Of a DNA stretch of 64,000 nucleotides, positions 46,221 to 54,819 are shown piece after piece. Positions within the stretch are counted from its first letter, which is position 1; every line of letters begins with the position of its first letter. The stretch spans positions 1-64,000 of the forward strand of contig JADPRS010000004.1 of assembly GCA_015686845.1 (NCBI GenBank), in the 5' to 3' direction. The notes beneath the pieces were generated by a model. It saw only the letters and a program-made list of their open reading frames with translations. It was not told the DNA's origin and ran no database searches. A program made the position numbers and the translations under genes. The DNA is from Lutibacter sp. B2. Lineage in GTDB: Bacteria; Bacillota; Clostridia; Peptostreptococcales; Thermotaleaceae.

Positions 46221-47274
46221 AAAATTAGTAGAAATGCTTGGTCATGAACCTATAACGCCCAATAAGCCTACGCAAAGGATTATTGAACAGGGCGTAAAAA
46301 ATAGTCCAGAGTTTGCATGTTTTCCTATGAAAGTTATTATGGGCAGTTACATAGATGCATTAGAAAGAGGTGCAGAGGTGATTCTCTCATCTGGTGGAAA
46401 TGGACCTTGTAGAGCAGGATTTTATGGTCAGATGCACGAGAAAATCTTAAATAGCTTGGGGTATAATCCAAAGTTTATTATATTAGATTCAATACATAGA
46501 GATTTTAAAGGATTTATTAAAAATTTTAAAATGATTACTCAAAATGTATCTTTGTGTCAATTATATAGTATTTTTAAATTTTTACATAAAATGTCCAGTG
46601 ATTTAGACCAATTGGAGATGCAATTACAGACAAAGAGGGCGTATGAGATCAATAGGGTAGAGTGTAATAAAGTATGGGAAAAAATACAAAGTATATTTGA
46701 TAAGACATATATTAAAAAAGATTTAATAAAAGCAAAAGAAAAATGTCAAATATTGATTGATGATATTAATATAAGAAAAATACCAGAAAATGAAAAAATT
46801 AGGATTGGTATTGTAGGAGAAATTTATGCTGTTATGGAATCTTCTATCAATATGAAGATGGAAGAATTACTAGGAAGTTTTGGGTGTGAAGTTAGAAGAG
46901 CCCATTATTTATCTCATTGGATTGAAGATAATGTTGTACCAAAGATATTTAGTAAATCAAAAGATGGAGAGATTTGTAAAAAGGGACAAAAATATATAGA
47001 AGTAGCAATAGGGGGTCATGCTCAGCAGACCATAGGGCATATTGTAGACTATAAGGAACAGGGGTTTGATGGTATTGTACATTTAATGCCATTTGCTTGT
47101 TTGCCAGAATTAGTATCTCAAAGTATTATTCCAAAGATGTCAAATGAAATTGGAATACCTGTCCTGACGATTGCCCTAGATGAACAAATGGGGGTTGCAA
47201 ATAATACCACTAGAATTGAAGCGTTTATTGATATTATAAGAAATTCGAAAGAAAAGAAATATAGAGCATCCTAA
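46177..47274 (+). CDS. acyl-CoA dehydratase activase-related protein (DUF2229-like), second
   Basis: A 365-residue relative of the upstream protein: KITFPYMGTPLVYKKLVEML, FACFPMKVIMGSYIDALERGA, SSGGNGPCRAGFYGQ and a C-terminal HLMPFACLPELVSQS with NNTTRIEAF. The cysteines in these motifs could ligate an Fe-S cluster. GGGGGTGG precedes ATG 46177 inside the upstream gene, showing tight coupling. Together the two proteins look like a paired large complex served by the activase at 47293. Confidence 0.82.
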   Translation: MKITFPYMGTPLVYKKLVEMLGHEPITPNKPTQRIIEQGVKNSPEFACFPMKVIMGSYIDALERGAEVILSSGGNGPCRAGFYGQMHEKILNSLGYNPKFIILDSIHRDFKGFIKNFKMITQNVSLCQLYSIFKFLHKMSSDLDQLEMQLQTKRAYEINRVECNKVWEKIQSIFDKTYIKKDLIKAKEKCQILIDDINIRKIPENEKIRIGIVGEIYAVMESSINMKMEELLGSFGCEVRRAHYLSHWIEDNVVPKIFSKSKDGEICKKGQKYIEVAIGGHAQQTIGHIVDYKEQGFDGIVHLMPFACLPELVSQSIIPKMSNEIGIPVLTIALDEQMGVANNTTRIEAFIDIIRNSKEKKYRAS

Positions 47275-47292
47275 AGATATGGAGGAGAAGAC

Positions 47293-48264
47293 ATGAATAA
47301 GGTGTTTTTAGGAATTGATGTGGGTTCAGTAAGTATCAATGTAGTGGTAATAGATGATGAATATAAAGTTATTTCAAAGCAGTATATAAGAAGCAATGGT
47401 CAACCTCTAGAGTCAACGAAACAAGCCATTAGAAATTTAAGAAAAGAGATAGATGCTAAATATAACGTTTACGGAGTAGGAACCACTGGAAGTGGAAGAC
47501 AATTGATTGGAATGATGATCGGTGCGGATGTAATAAAAAATGAAATTACGGCTCATGCTACAGCAACGATACATTATGTACCAGAAGCTAGAACTATTTT
47601 TGAAATTGGTGGGCAAGATTCTAAAATGATATTTTTAAAAGACGGACTTATTACAGATTTTGCAATGAATACAGTATGTGCTGCTGGAACGGGTTCATTT
47701 TTAGACCATCAAGCGGAGAGACTGGGTATTCCTATACAAGAATTTGGTGCATTTGCAAAACGAGCAAATAAAAAGGTAAGGATTGCAGGAAGATGTACTG
47801 TATTTGCTGAGTCGGATATGATTTCAAAGCAGCAATTTGGATTTTCTAAGGAAGATATTATAAAAGGACTTTGTGAAGCATTGGTTAGGAATTATCTTAA
47901 CAATTTAGGAAGAGGTAAAAAAATTCATGCACCCTATGTATTTCAAGGTGGTGTTGCAGCAAATGATGGAATTAGAGTTGCTTTTGAAAAAGAATTAGGG
48001 CAAAAGGTGATTGTGCCAGAACATTTTGATGTTATGGGCGCCCTTGGCGTAGCTGTTCTTGCAAAGGAATATATTGAATTCACCAAAGAAATCACTAAAT
48101 TTAGAGGATATGAAGCTGCAGATGTTGATTTTACACCTACTAGTTTTGAATGTAGTGGATGCAGTAATCTTTGTGAAGTAATTAAAATAGAGATTAATGG
48201 GGAAGTCATTGCCATGTGGGGAGATAAGTGTGGTAAATGGACGAATAGTGTGAAGGCTATATAA
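47293..48264 (+). CDS. acyl-CoA dehydratase activase (BadF/BadG/BcrA/BcrD ATPase family)
   Basis: An ASKHA-fold ATPase, 323 residues, that in known cases uses an interfacial 4Fe-4S cluster to inject an electron into a 2-hydroxyacyl-CoA dehydratase. Phosphate-binding FLGIDVGSVSIN (4-15), TTGSGRQ, EIGGQDSKMI, NTVCAAGTGSFLD and GRCTVFAESDM are diagnostic; the cysteines in VCAAG and GRC are the Fe-S ligands in relatives. A further CSGCSNLC cluster lies near the C-terminus. GGAGG precedes ATG 47293. No dehydratase subunits or CoA-transferase are nearby, so the partner is probably the two preceding proteins. Confidence 0.92.
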   Translation: MNKVFLGIDVGSVSINVVVIDDEYKVISKQYIRSNGQPLESTKQAIRNLRKEIDAKYNVYGVGTTGSGRQLIGMMIGADVIKNEITAHATATIHYVPEARTIFEIGGQDSKMIFLKDGLITDFAMNTVCAAGTGSFLDHQAERLGIPIQEFGAFAKRANKKVRIAGRCTVFAESDMISKQQFGFSKEDIIKGLCEALVRNYLNNLGRGKKIHAPYVFQGGVAANDGIRVAFEKELGQKVIVPEHFDVMGALGVAVLAKEYIEFTKEITKFRGYEAADVDFTPTSFECSGCSNLCEVIKIEINGEVIAMWGDKCGKWTNSVKAI

Positions 48265-48292
48265 GAGAACAGGAAAATCCTGTTCTTTTTTA
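48265..48292 (+). terminator. rho-independent terminator of the activase cluster
   Basis: GAACAGGA / TCCTGTTC stem and T-run. Confidence 0.85.
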
Positions 48293-48358
48293 TTTTGAGA
48301 AGGAATGTTATAAAAATTCTAGAATATAATAAAAAAGGACAAAGGAGGAAATTAAAAA

Positions 48359-48790
48359 ATGACTTGGGATGAGCGTTTTAGAGCAGGAGAAAAGCTATTA
48401 AGTGAAAGAAATATAAACGAAGCAATTGAACATTATCAAAAAATGATGGAAGATTCGAAGGATGAGCCTAAAATTCATTATTGGGCATTAAAGCATATTG
48501 GAGATGCAATAGGATATGTAGGTGCTAAAGATTATATTCAGTCTATAGACATATACCAGAAGATTATAAATGAATATGAAGGAGAAGATACTCTATATAA
48601 TTGGTGCCAGTTAGATATAGCAAAAGCCTATTTAGAATTAGGCCTTGAAATGATGAGTAATTTTGATAATATGAAAGAAATAATAGAGATAGAAGACAAA
48701 GCGATGAATGAATATTTTGAGAAGCTTATGGATAAAAGAAATCAATACATTGAAAGAGCTGCAGAAATTATATATAAAGAAAGAATGTAG
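48359..48790 (+). CDS. tetratricopeptide-repeat protein
   Basis: A 143-residue helical protein with about two TPR-like repeats: RAGEKLLSERNINEAIEHYQKMMED and IGDAIGYVGAKDYIQSIDIYQKIINEYE, then AKAYLELGLEMM. TPRs mediate protein contacts. There is no signal peptide or enzyme motif. GGAGG precedes ATG 48359. Partners are unknown; it is an isolated gene between terminators. Confidence 0.82.
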   Translation: MTWDERFRAGEKLLSERNINEAIEHYQKMMEDSKDEPKIHYWALKHIGDAIGYVGAKDYIQSIDIYQKIINEYEGEDTLYNWCQLDIAKAYLELGLEMMSNFDNMKEIIEIEDKAMNEYFEKLMDKRNQYIERAAEIIYKERM

Positions 48791-48791
48791 A

Positions 48792-48826
48792 GAAGATGCC
48801 TGTAAAAGGCATCTTTTTCGTTTTTT
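48792..48826 (+). terminator. rho-independent terminator
   Basis: AAGATGCCT / AGGCATCTT stem followed by TTTCGTTTTTT. Confidence 0.85.
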
Positions 48827-48908
48827 ATTCTTGGATCTACGGCTGTCACCTTATTGAGAATCGTTGAATATACTAAAAAGAGGATTAAATAAAAAGAAGG
48901 TGAAAAAA

Positions 48909-50192
48909 TTGTCAATACATGTTGTGAAGTCTGGTGAAAGTCTTTGGGAAATTTCTAAGCTATATGGAATTCCTGTAGAACAATTAATAAAATCAAATGA
49001 AATTCCAAACCCCGAGAATCTAGTCGTGGGTCAAACCATAGTTATACCCATTTTGGGAAACTATCATTATGTAAGACCTGGGGAGAGTTTATATACCATT
49101 AGTAAAATGTATAATGTTCCTGTTTCTGAAATTATAAAAGTGAATCAAATTACAAATCCAAATCAGCTTTATGTTGGAATGAGACTTTATATTCCTCAAA
49201 AGATCCGACCTACAGTAGATGTAGGTGCATATGTAGATCCAAAATTAACTAGAAAGAATTCTGTACAAGAAGTAGAGAAAGTTGGAAAGGACTTAACTTT
49301 TCTTTCGATATTTAGCTATGCAGTAAATCGAGATGGAACACTAACGCCAATTGTAGACCAACCAATAATAAATGCAGCTTATAGGGATGATGTGGCCCCT
49401 TTAATGGTGCTTACTAATTATGAAGATGGTACTTTTAGTCAGGATTTAGCCACTGAAATACTTACGGATGAAGCATTGCAAGATAAAGTACTAGATGAAG
49501 CAATAAAAACCATGGAGCAAAAAGGATATTTAGGATTGGATTTTGATTTTGAATATTTAGGCGCAGAAAATCGTGAAAGGTATAATGAATTCTTGAGAAA
49601 AGCGAAGGTAAGATTAAAAGAAAAGAACTATTTTCTATCTTCAGCATTAGCACCTCAAACAGAAGCAAATCAAAAAGGTATACTATATGAGGGGCATGAT
49701 TATAAAGCACAGGGTGAGATTGTAGATTTTATTTTTTTCATGACCTATGAATGGGGATGGTCAGGTGGTCCTCCAAGGCCTGTAGCACCTATAGATCAAG
49801 TACGAAAAGTAATGGAATATGCAGTTTCTCAAGTGCCAAGGGATAAGATTATGATGGGCATACCTTTATATGGATATGATTGGACATTACCTTATGTAAA
49901 AGGAGGAAAATTTGCAAAGGCTATTAGTCCACAGAAGGCAATTGAATTAGCAGAAAAGTATAACGTAAGCATTGAATATGATCAAAAAACACAATCTCCA
50001 CATTTTAACTATACAGATGAAGAAGGAAAAAAACATGAAGTTTGGTTTGAGGATGCAAGAAGTATTCAAGCGAAGTTTGATCTTGTAAAAGAATTAGGAT
50101 TGAGAGGATTTTTCTATTGGGTATTAGGGAACGATTTTCCACAAAATTGGTTATTAATTAATGAAAATTTTGTTGTTAGAAAGAGAGTTTAA
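48909..50192 (+). CDS. spore cortex-lytic LysM-GH18 protein, YaaH/SleL type
   Basis: A 427-residue protein with two N-terminal LysM domains (about 2-47 and 51-96, HVVKSGESLWEISKLYG and YVRPGESLYTISKMYN) that bind peptidoglycan, then a GH18 glycosidase domain (about 105-427) with catalytic GLDFDFEYL (Glu215). YaaH/SleL of Bacillus have this architecture and length and cut spore cortex fragments during germination. The start is TTG 48909 with AAGAAGGTG upstream; the frame extends earlier without a site. The lack of a signal peptide also matches YaaH. It supports a spore-forming host. Confidence 0.9.
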   Translation: MSIHVVKSGESLWEISKLYGIPVEQLIKSNEIPNPENLVVGQTIVIPILGNYHYVRPGESLYTISKMYNVPVSEIIKVNQITNPNQLYVGMRLYIPQKIRPTVDVGAYVDPKLTRKNSVQEVEKVGKDLTFLSIFSYAVNRDGTLTPIVDQPIINAAYRDDVAPLMVLTNYEDGTFSQDLATEILTDEALQDKVLDEAIKTMEQKGYLGLDFDFEYLGAENRERYNEFLRKAKVRLKEKNYFLSSALAPQTEANQKGILYEGHDYKAQGEIVDFIFFMTYEWGWSGGPPRPVAPIDQVRKVMEYAVSQVPRDKIMMGIPLYGYDWTLPYVKGGKFAKAISPQKAIELAEKYNVSIEYDQKTQSPHFNYTDEEGKKHEVWFEDARSIQAKFDLVKELGLRGFFYWVLGNDFPQNWLLINENFVVRKRV

Positions 50193-50296
50193 AAATATAT
50201 AGTATAACCTTCGACAAAACGAGTTTAATTTTGTATAATAGACATTGGAAGAAGTTGGTTAAAACTTTTAACATGACCAAGAAAGGAATGGAGTAG

Positions 50297-51148
50297 ATGA
50301 ACAATAAGACAAAAGCGATTATTTATATGCTAGGATCTTCTTTTTTCTTTGCATTAATGGCTGCATTAGTAAAACTATCAGGAGATTTACCAACCGTTCA
50401 AAAAATATTCTGTAGAAATTTGGTGAGCTGTTTTGTTGCAGGGGGCATTGCTATTCATCATAAAAAGAAGTTATTTGGAAAAAGAGAAAATCAAAAATAT
50501 CTTTTGCTAAGATCACTATTAGGAACGATCGGTATGATTTGCTATTTTTATAGTATAGATCATATGCTTTTATCAGATTCAGCCATGCTTAATAAGATTA
50601 ATCCGTTTTTCGTAAGTATATTGGCATGCCTATTTTTAAAGGAAAAATTTTCTAAAATCCAGATTCCAGCATTAATCGTAGCATTTATAGGCGCATTATT
50701 TATAATAAAACCGCAATTCAACTTGGAAATGTTACCTTCTATTGTAGCTGTTGTAGGTGCAATGTTTGCAGCAGGCGCTTATACCATGGTAAGATTTTTA
50801 GGAGATAAAGAAGAATTTTACACCATCGTATTTTATTTTTCTTTCTTTTCTACAGCCGTTACATTTCCATTAACCATAATGAGTTATACACCTATGAGCA
50901 CAACTCAAATACTATTGTTAATAGGGATCGGAATAGTAGCATCAGCAGCGCAGTTTACCATGACCATAGCGTATAGATTTGCACCAGCGGGTGAAATATC
51001 TATTTTAAATTATACGAACGTGTTGTTTGCAGGGATACTTGGTTTTATATTATGGAGAAATATTCCTGATTTTATGAGTGTAATAGGATACTGTTTAATA
51101 ATCGGCGTAGCTTTTATAATATATAAGTACAATAAGGTTAAAGGTTAA
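50297..51148 (+). CDS. EamA/DMT family transporter
   Basis: A 283-residue membrane protein with about ten helices in two EamA repeats (about 7-135 and 145-275), of the drug/metabolite transporter superfamily. The PG-type GSSFFFALMAALVKLSG first helix and the QFTMTIAYRFAPAGEISILNYT motif of helix 8-9 are typical. GGAATGGAG precedes ATG 50297. Substrate unknown; relatives export amino acids or other metabolites. Its stop codon lies inside a run of GGTTAAA repeats. Confidence 0.9.
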   Translation: MNNKTKAIIYMLGSSFFFALMAALVKLSGDLPTVQKIFCRNLVSCFVAGGIAIHHKKKLFGKRENQKYLLLRSLLGTIGMICYFYSIDHMLLSDSAMLNKINPFFVSILACLFLKEKFSKIQIPALIVAFIGALFIIKPQFNLEMLPSIVAVVGAMFAAGAYTMVRFLGDKEEFYTIVFYFSFFSTAVTFPLTIMSYTPMSTTQILLLIGIGIVASAAQFTMTIAYRFAPAGEISILNYTNVLFAGILGFILWRNIPDFMSVIGYCLIIGVAFIIYKYNKVKG

Positions 51149-51167
51149 AGGTTAAAGGTTAAAGGTT
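51136..51167. repeat. heptanucleotide tandem repeat GGTTAAA
   Basis: Four full GGTTAAA units and a partial fifth. The repeat contains the stop codon of the EamA gene and supplies the left arm of the terminator between the convergent genes. Confidence 0.9.
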
Positions 51168-51188
51168 CATGACCTTTAACCTTCAATT
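51155..51188. terminator. bidirectional hairpin made from the tandem repeat
   Basis: AAGGTTAAAGGT pairs with ACCTTTAACCTT; the right arm encodes the last residues of RNase H. ATTTTT follows on the plus strand. Confidence 0.75.
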
Positions 51189-51727
51189 TTTAAAGAATCA
51201 ACACCTTTGTTTGCTAAAGCATCTGCATGTATATTCATTTTAGTAACATATATAAAATCATCCATTGAGAAATGAGTACCATTCCATTGGGTGAATTTTT
51301 TATACCATTGTTCCATTTGGCTAGAACTATTTATATTTAGATGACCTTTCACACGATAAAAATTAATTTGCTTTTGTTTATGTATTTCTTCCAATAGAGC
51401 CTGCCATAATTCCTTATTTTCTACTGGCTTCTTTGAAGCTGTAAGCCAACCGTTTTGTTGCCATTTTACATGCCATTTTTTTGTGAAGCATTCAATTAAA
51501 TAGGAACTATCAGAAAAGATATTAACGATAAAATCTTCTTTTTTTAATAGTTTTAATGCTTCAAGTACAGCTTTCATTTCCATTCGGTTGTTTGTTGTAT
51601 TCGCTTCTGCGCCATACAATTCTTTTTTATGTTCCTTATAAACTAAAATGGCACCCCATCCACCTAGATTTTCTTTGTGTTGATTTCCAGAACAAGCCCC
51701 ATCTGTATATATATTGATACTATTCAT
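51176..51727 (-). CDS. rnhA: ribonuclease HI
   Basis: Cleaves the RNA strand of RNA-DNA hybrids. The four carboxylates are visible: Asp9 in YTDGAC, Glu50 in NNRMEM, Asp73 in FSDSSYL and Asp169 in NIHADALAN; His129 in VKGHL starts the usual mobile loop. An insertion of about 25 residues between His129 and the last Asp makes it 183 residues, longer than the E. coli enzyme; insertions of this kind are seen in clostridial RNases HI. AAGGAG precedes ATG 51727. Confidence 0.93.
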   Translation of the reverse strand: MNSINIYTDGACSGNQHKENLGGWGAILVYKEHKKELYGAEANTTNNRMEMKAVLEALKLLKKEDFIVNIFSDSSYLIECFTKKWHVKWQQNGWLTASKKPVENKELWQALLEEIHKQKQINFYRVKGHLNINSSSQMEQWYKKFTQWNGTHFSMDDFIYVTKMNIHADALANKGVDSLKIEG

Positions 51728-51870
51728 TAAGTTTCTCCTTCCTTTATAAATTCATTTTATATTTTGATGATAGATAAATAACTTTATCTATCATATTTTA
51801 TCATATTTGTTTGCAATAAATTGAATGAATCTGAATATAGATAAAGTAAAAGAGAAAAGGGGGAAGCTAG

Positions 51871-52209
51871 ATGTGTACAAAAAATGCATCTTTATCTATT
51901 CATCCTAAAGAAGTGATGGAGATGTTTTTAAGAGATATAGGTGCAGATTTAATTCATTATGACTATTTTGAGTTAGAAAATGATAAAGGTTTTGGATATA
52001 TGGTATTTGAAAAGAATTACTTGAGAAGTAAGTGTTCAGAAATGTTAAATATAAATGTTGAAAATATAAGAGGCGTTACCAATGCGATCATTATTTTTTC
52101 ATCTGATGCAGAAGATCATTCTGATATAGATGGTAGTGAAAAAGAATCTTGGATCAATGAATCAATGGCGATTATAGAAGAATATATTATTGCGGAGATG
52201 GAAAAATAG
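51871..52209 (+). CDS. hypothetical protein (112 aa)
   Basis: An acidic cytosolic protein with no family that I recognise. It begins MCTKNASLSIHPKEVMEMFL, has a central NDKGFGYMVFEKNYL and an Asp/Glu-rich DAEDHSDIDGSEKESW stretch, and ends in a helix. Two cysteines are not spaced as a metal site. AGGGGG precedes ATG 51871 and a strong terminator follows, so it is probably expressed. Confidence 0.75.
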   Translation: MCTKNASLSIHPKEVMEMFLRDIGADLIHYDYFELENDKGFGYMVFEKNYLRSKCSEMLNINVENIRGVTNAIIIFSSDAEDHSDIDGSEKESWINESMAIIEEYIIAEMEK

Positions 52210-52246
52210 GTAATCAAAAATGATTACCTATTTTTCTTTTTTTTCA
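52201..52246. terminator. bidirectional terminator
   Basis: GAAAAATAGGTAATCA and its exact complement around AAAA, followed by CTTTTTTTT; it lies between convergent genes. Confidence 0.92.
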
Positions 52247-52494
52247 CTTCCGATTCTAATTACATCTTTCATTTTAGACATTACATAATCATATCCATTT
52301 TCACTATGAGGTATTAGACAATTCGTACAGTCTTTAATGCCATTTTTATAAGTAAAATTACCGCCACATTGATCTTTTAACATATATAGGGGGCAATAAC
52401 AAAAAAGACAATTAAAGTTTTCCTTATTTGTTGTCTTGTGACAGGGAAAAAATTCACATTTTGCGTGTTGATTAAATTTATAATGCTCACTCAT
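52228..52494 (-). CDS. cysteine-rich small domain protein
   Basis: An 88-residue protein with seven cysteines in CEFFPCH, NCLFCYCPLY, QCGG and DCTNCLIPH, the pattern of the cysteine-rich small domain that probably binds zinc or an Fe-S cluster. Relatives are sometimes fused to or next to cobalamin-synthesis genes; that context is not seen here. AAAAGGAGATG precedes ATG 52494. Function unknown. Confidence 0.85.
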   Translation of the reverse strand: MSEHYKFNQHAKCEFFPCHKTTNKENFNCLFCYCPLYMLKDQCGGNFTYKNGIKDCTNCLIPHSENGYDYVMSKMKDVIRIGSEKKEK

Positions 52495-52561
52495 CAGATC
52501 ATCTCCTTTTCAACCTAAATTGTATAACATTTTTTAAAAATTATCAATTTTATTAAACTTA

Positions 52562-52576
52562 TGAACCGTCCCCTAT
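52562..52576. repeat. inverted-motif left copy (TGAACCGTCCCCTAT)
   Basis: The reverse complement recurs at 55980-55994 with one mismatch. The pair flanks the two-component-HtrA module in opposite orientation. Confidence 0.6.
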
Positions 52577-52648
52577 TTTCCTTCGTAAGAAATGGTAGTA
52601 TTATTAATACTATAGAGAAAAAGTAGTGACAAAGAAAGGTGTGATTTT

Positions 52649-53353
52649 ATGAGTGAAGAACGGATTCTTGTAGTAGATGATGATCCGTATATATGCGAAC
52701 TAATAACTTTGTATCTGAAAAAAGAAGGGTATCAGGTATCTTGTGTATATAATGGAGCTGAAGCCATTGATAAGCTGAAAGAACAAAAACCAGAATTGGT
52801 TATTTTAGATATTATGCTTCCTGGAATGGATGGATGGCAGGTTTGTAGAGAGATAAAGAAAATTAGTGATGTGCCTATAATAATGCTGAGTGCAAAAGGA
52901 GATACCCTTGATAAGGTATTAGGGCTTAAATTAGGAGCAGATGATTATATGGTAAAGCCATTTGAGCCTAGAGAATTAATAGCTAGAATAGATGCAGTTC
53001 TAAGAAGAGTATCTGGAAGTACATCAAGTACAAAACAAATCATTCTTCCGAATCTATGCATAGACTTAGACTCATATACAACAAAGATTGTGAATGAAAA
53101 GATGGAACTCCCGCCAAAAGAAATGGAACTATTATACTTTCTTGTGAGAAATAAAAATTGTGTATTTACCAGAGAACAATTAATAGAAAGAATTTGGGGA
53201 TTAGACTTTGAAGGAGACAATCGTACCATTGATGTACATATAACAAGAGTAAGAAAAAGATTGGAAAATGTGAAAGAACAATATAATATAAAAACAATTT
53301 GGGGTGTAGGGTATAAATTTGAGGTGAAAAAACATGGGCAATACAGTATTTAA
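52649..53353 (+). CDS. OmpR-family response regulator
   Basis: A receiver domain (about 5-118) has acidic pocket DDD (10-12), phospho-acceptor Asp54 in VILDIMLPGMDG and the KPFEPREL switch lysine. An OmpR/PhoB winged helix (about 135-230, GDNRTIDVHITRVRKRLE) binds DNA. GAAAGGTG precedes ATG 52649. It overlaps the kinase gene by 20 bases. Three 11-bp-spaced repeats in front of htrA are a likely binding site. Confidence 0.95.
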   Translation: MSEERILVVDDDPYICELITLYLKKEGYQVSCVYNGAEAIDKLKEQKPELVILDIMLPGMDGWQVCREIKKISDVPIIMLSAKGDTLDKVLGLKLGADDYMVKPFEPRELIARIDAVLRRVSGSTSSTKQIILPNLCIDLDSYTTKIVNEKMELPPKEMELLYFLVRNKNCVFTREQLIERIWGLDFEGDNRTIDVHITRVRKRLENVKEQYNIKTIWGVGYKFEVKKHGQYSI

Positions 53354-54749
53354 AAAGTTAATGACAACCTATGTTTTTTTAATTGTAGTAGCTTTTTTGA
53401 TTTTAGGGTTATTATTTTCTCAGTTGTTTGGAAATTATTTTTTTGATCGACACGAAAGACTTTTAATCGAAGAAGGAAATAAAATAAATGAATTGGTAAT
53501 TGAGTATTTAAACAAAGATATTAGTAGAGAAAGACTTAGTTTAGAGCTTCAGTCTGTAGAGCGATTTTTAAATACTAGAATATGGATCATAGATAAACGA
53601 GGTGTTATATATGGGGTATCTAGTGATGAGAAAAAGTGGATTGGAAAACAAATTACAACAAAAGAATTATTAGAAGTTTTAAGTGGAAAGGTTGTAGTTA
53701 AAAAAGGGATATACGAAGAAGATGAAAAAACGCCTCTTATTACAGTTGGTATGCCTATTTTGGTGAATGGTTTTGTAGACAATGCAATCATCATGAATTC
53801 TCCATTATATGAAGTAACGAAAGTAATAAATGAAGTACATAAAATCATATGGACGGCAATGGGCATCTCTTTTATCATCTCATTTATATTATTATGGATC
53901 GCATCAAAAAAAGCCTCAGATCCCTTGCGTGAGATGGGAAGGATAGCAAGTAAATTAGCCCAAGGGGATTTTAGTCAAAGAGTAACAGGAGAAGAGCGAA
54001 AAGATGAAATAGGACAAGTTACTATGATGTTTAATAGTATGGCAGATAAATTAGAGAAGATTGATAAAAACAGAAGAACTTTTATTTCTGCAGTAGCCCA
54101 TGAACTTCGTTCTCCTATGACTTTAATCAAAGGCTTTATACAAGGAATTGTAGATGGAACCATAGAAGAAAGGGAACAAAATAAGTATTTAAACATTATT
54201 TTAGAGGAAACAAAAAGATTAAATCAGCTTGTGATCAATTTACTAGATATTCAAAAAATGGAGTCAGGACAGTATCCCATAAATCCAATCTCCTTTGATA
54301 TTTGTGAGCTTATAAGAAGAACACTTATTAAATACGAAGAAGAAATAGAGAAAAGAAATATAGAGGTTGAACTTGTATTTGAGGAAGACAAGCTTATGGT
54401 ATTGGCGGATAAGGAAGCAATAGAACAAGTATTGATCAATTTAATTGATAATGCTATGAAATTTATGAATGAAAATCCAAAGATTATTATAAAAGTGAAG
54501 AAAAGAAAAGATAAAGTGTGGATAACTATAAAGGATCATGGAATTGGCATTCCTAAAGAACATAAGGAAGAAATATGGAAACAATTTTATAAGACGGATC
54601 AATCAAGGGATAGAAACAAGAAAGGAACAGGGCTAGGATTATACATTGTGAAGAAAATTTTAGACTGTCACAATGAGCATATCCAGGTAGAGAGTATTAT
54701 TGGTGAAGGAACGAGTTTTAGTTTTTCATTAAAAAGAAATTGTTTATAA
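53334..54749 (+). CDS. sensor histidine kinase (HAMP-HisKA-HATPase)
   Basis: A 471-residue membrane kinase. TM1 is about 12-34, an extracytoplasmic sensor of about 130 residues follows, TM2 is about 170-190, then HAMP (about 190-243), HisKA with His256 in AVAHELRSP, and HATPase motifs LINLIDNAMKF, DHGIGIP and GTGLGLY. GAGGTG precedes ATG 53334 inside the regulator gene. With the regulator it resembles envelope-stress systems that control HtrA-type proteases; the protease gene is directly downstream. Confidence 0.94.
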   Translation: MGNTVFKKLMTTYVFLIVVAFLILGLLFSQLFGNYFFDRHERLLIEEGNKINELVIEYLNKDISRERLSLELQSVERFLNTRIWIIDKRGVIYGVSSDEKKWIGKQITTKELLEVLSGKVVVKKGIYEEDEKTPLITVGMPILVNGFVDNAIIMNSPLYEVTKVINEVHKIIWTAMGISFIISFILLWIASKKASDPLREMGRIASKLAQGDFSQRVTGEERKDEIGQVTMMFNSMADKLEKIDKNRRTFISAVAHELRSPMTLIKGFIQGIVDGTIEEREQNKYLNIILEETKRLNQLVINLLDIQKMESGQYPINPISFDICELIRRTLIKYEEEIEKRNIEVELVFEEDKLMVLADKEAIEQVLINLIDNAMKFMNENPKIIIKVKKRKDKVWITIKDHGIGIPKEHKEEIWKQFYKTDQSRDRNKKGTGLGLYIVKKILDCHNEHIQVESIIGEGTSFSFSLKRNCL

Positions 54750-54793
54750 TTTGTTCATATTCTGTTCATAACCTTCTTTTAAAATGGAATTAT
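54741..54793 (+). promoter_or_regulatory. three 11-bp-spaced direct repeats at the htrA promoter
   Basis: TGTTTATA (54741), TGTTCATA (54752) and TGTTCATA (54763) start exactly 11 bases apart, one helix turn, as OmpR/PhoB-type sites do. The last copy falls where a -35 would be, 17 bases before AATTAT (54788-54793). The first copy includes the stop region of the kinase gene. Confidence 0.72.
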
Positions 54794-54819
54794 CCACAAA
54801 ATAGAAGGAGGTTATAGAA

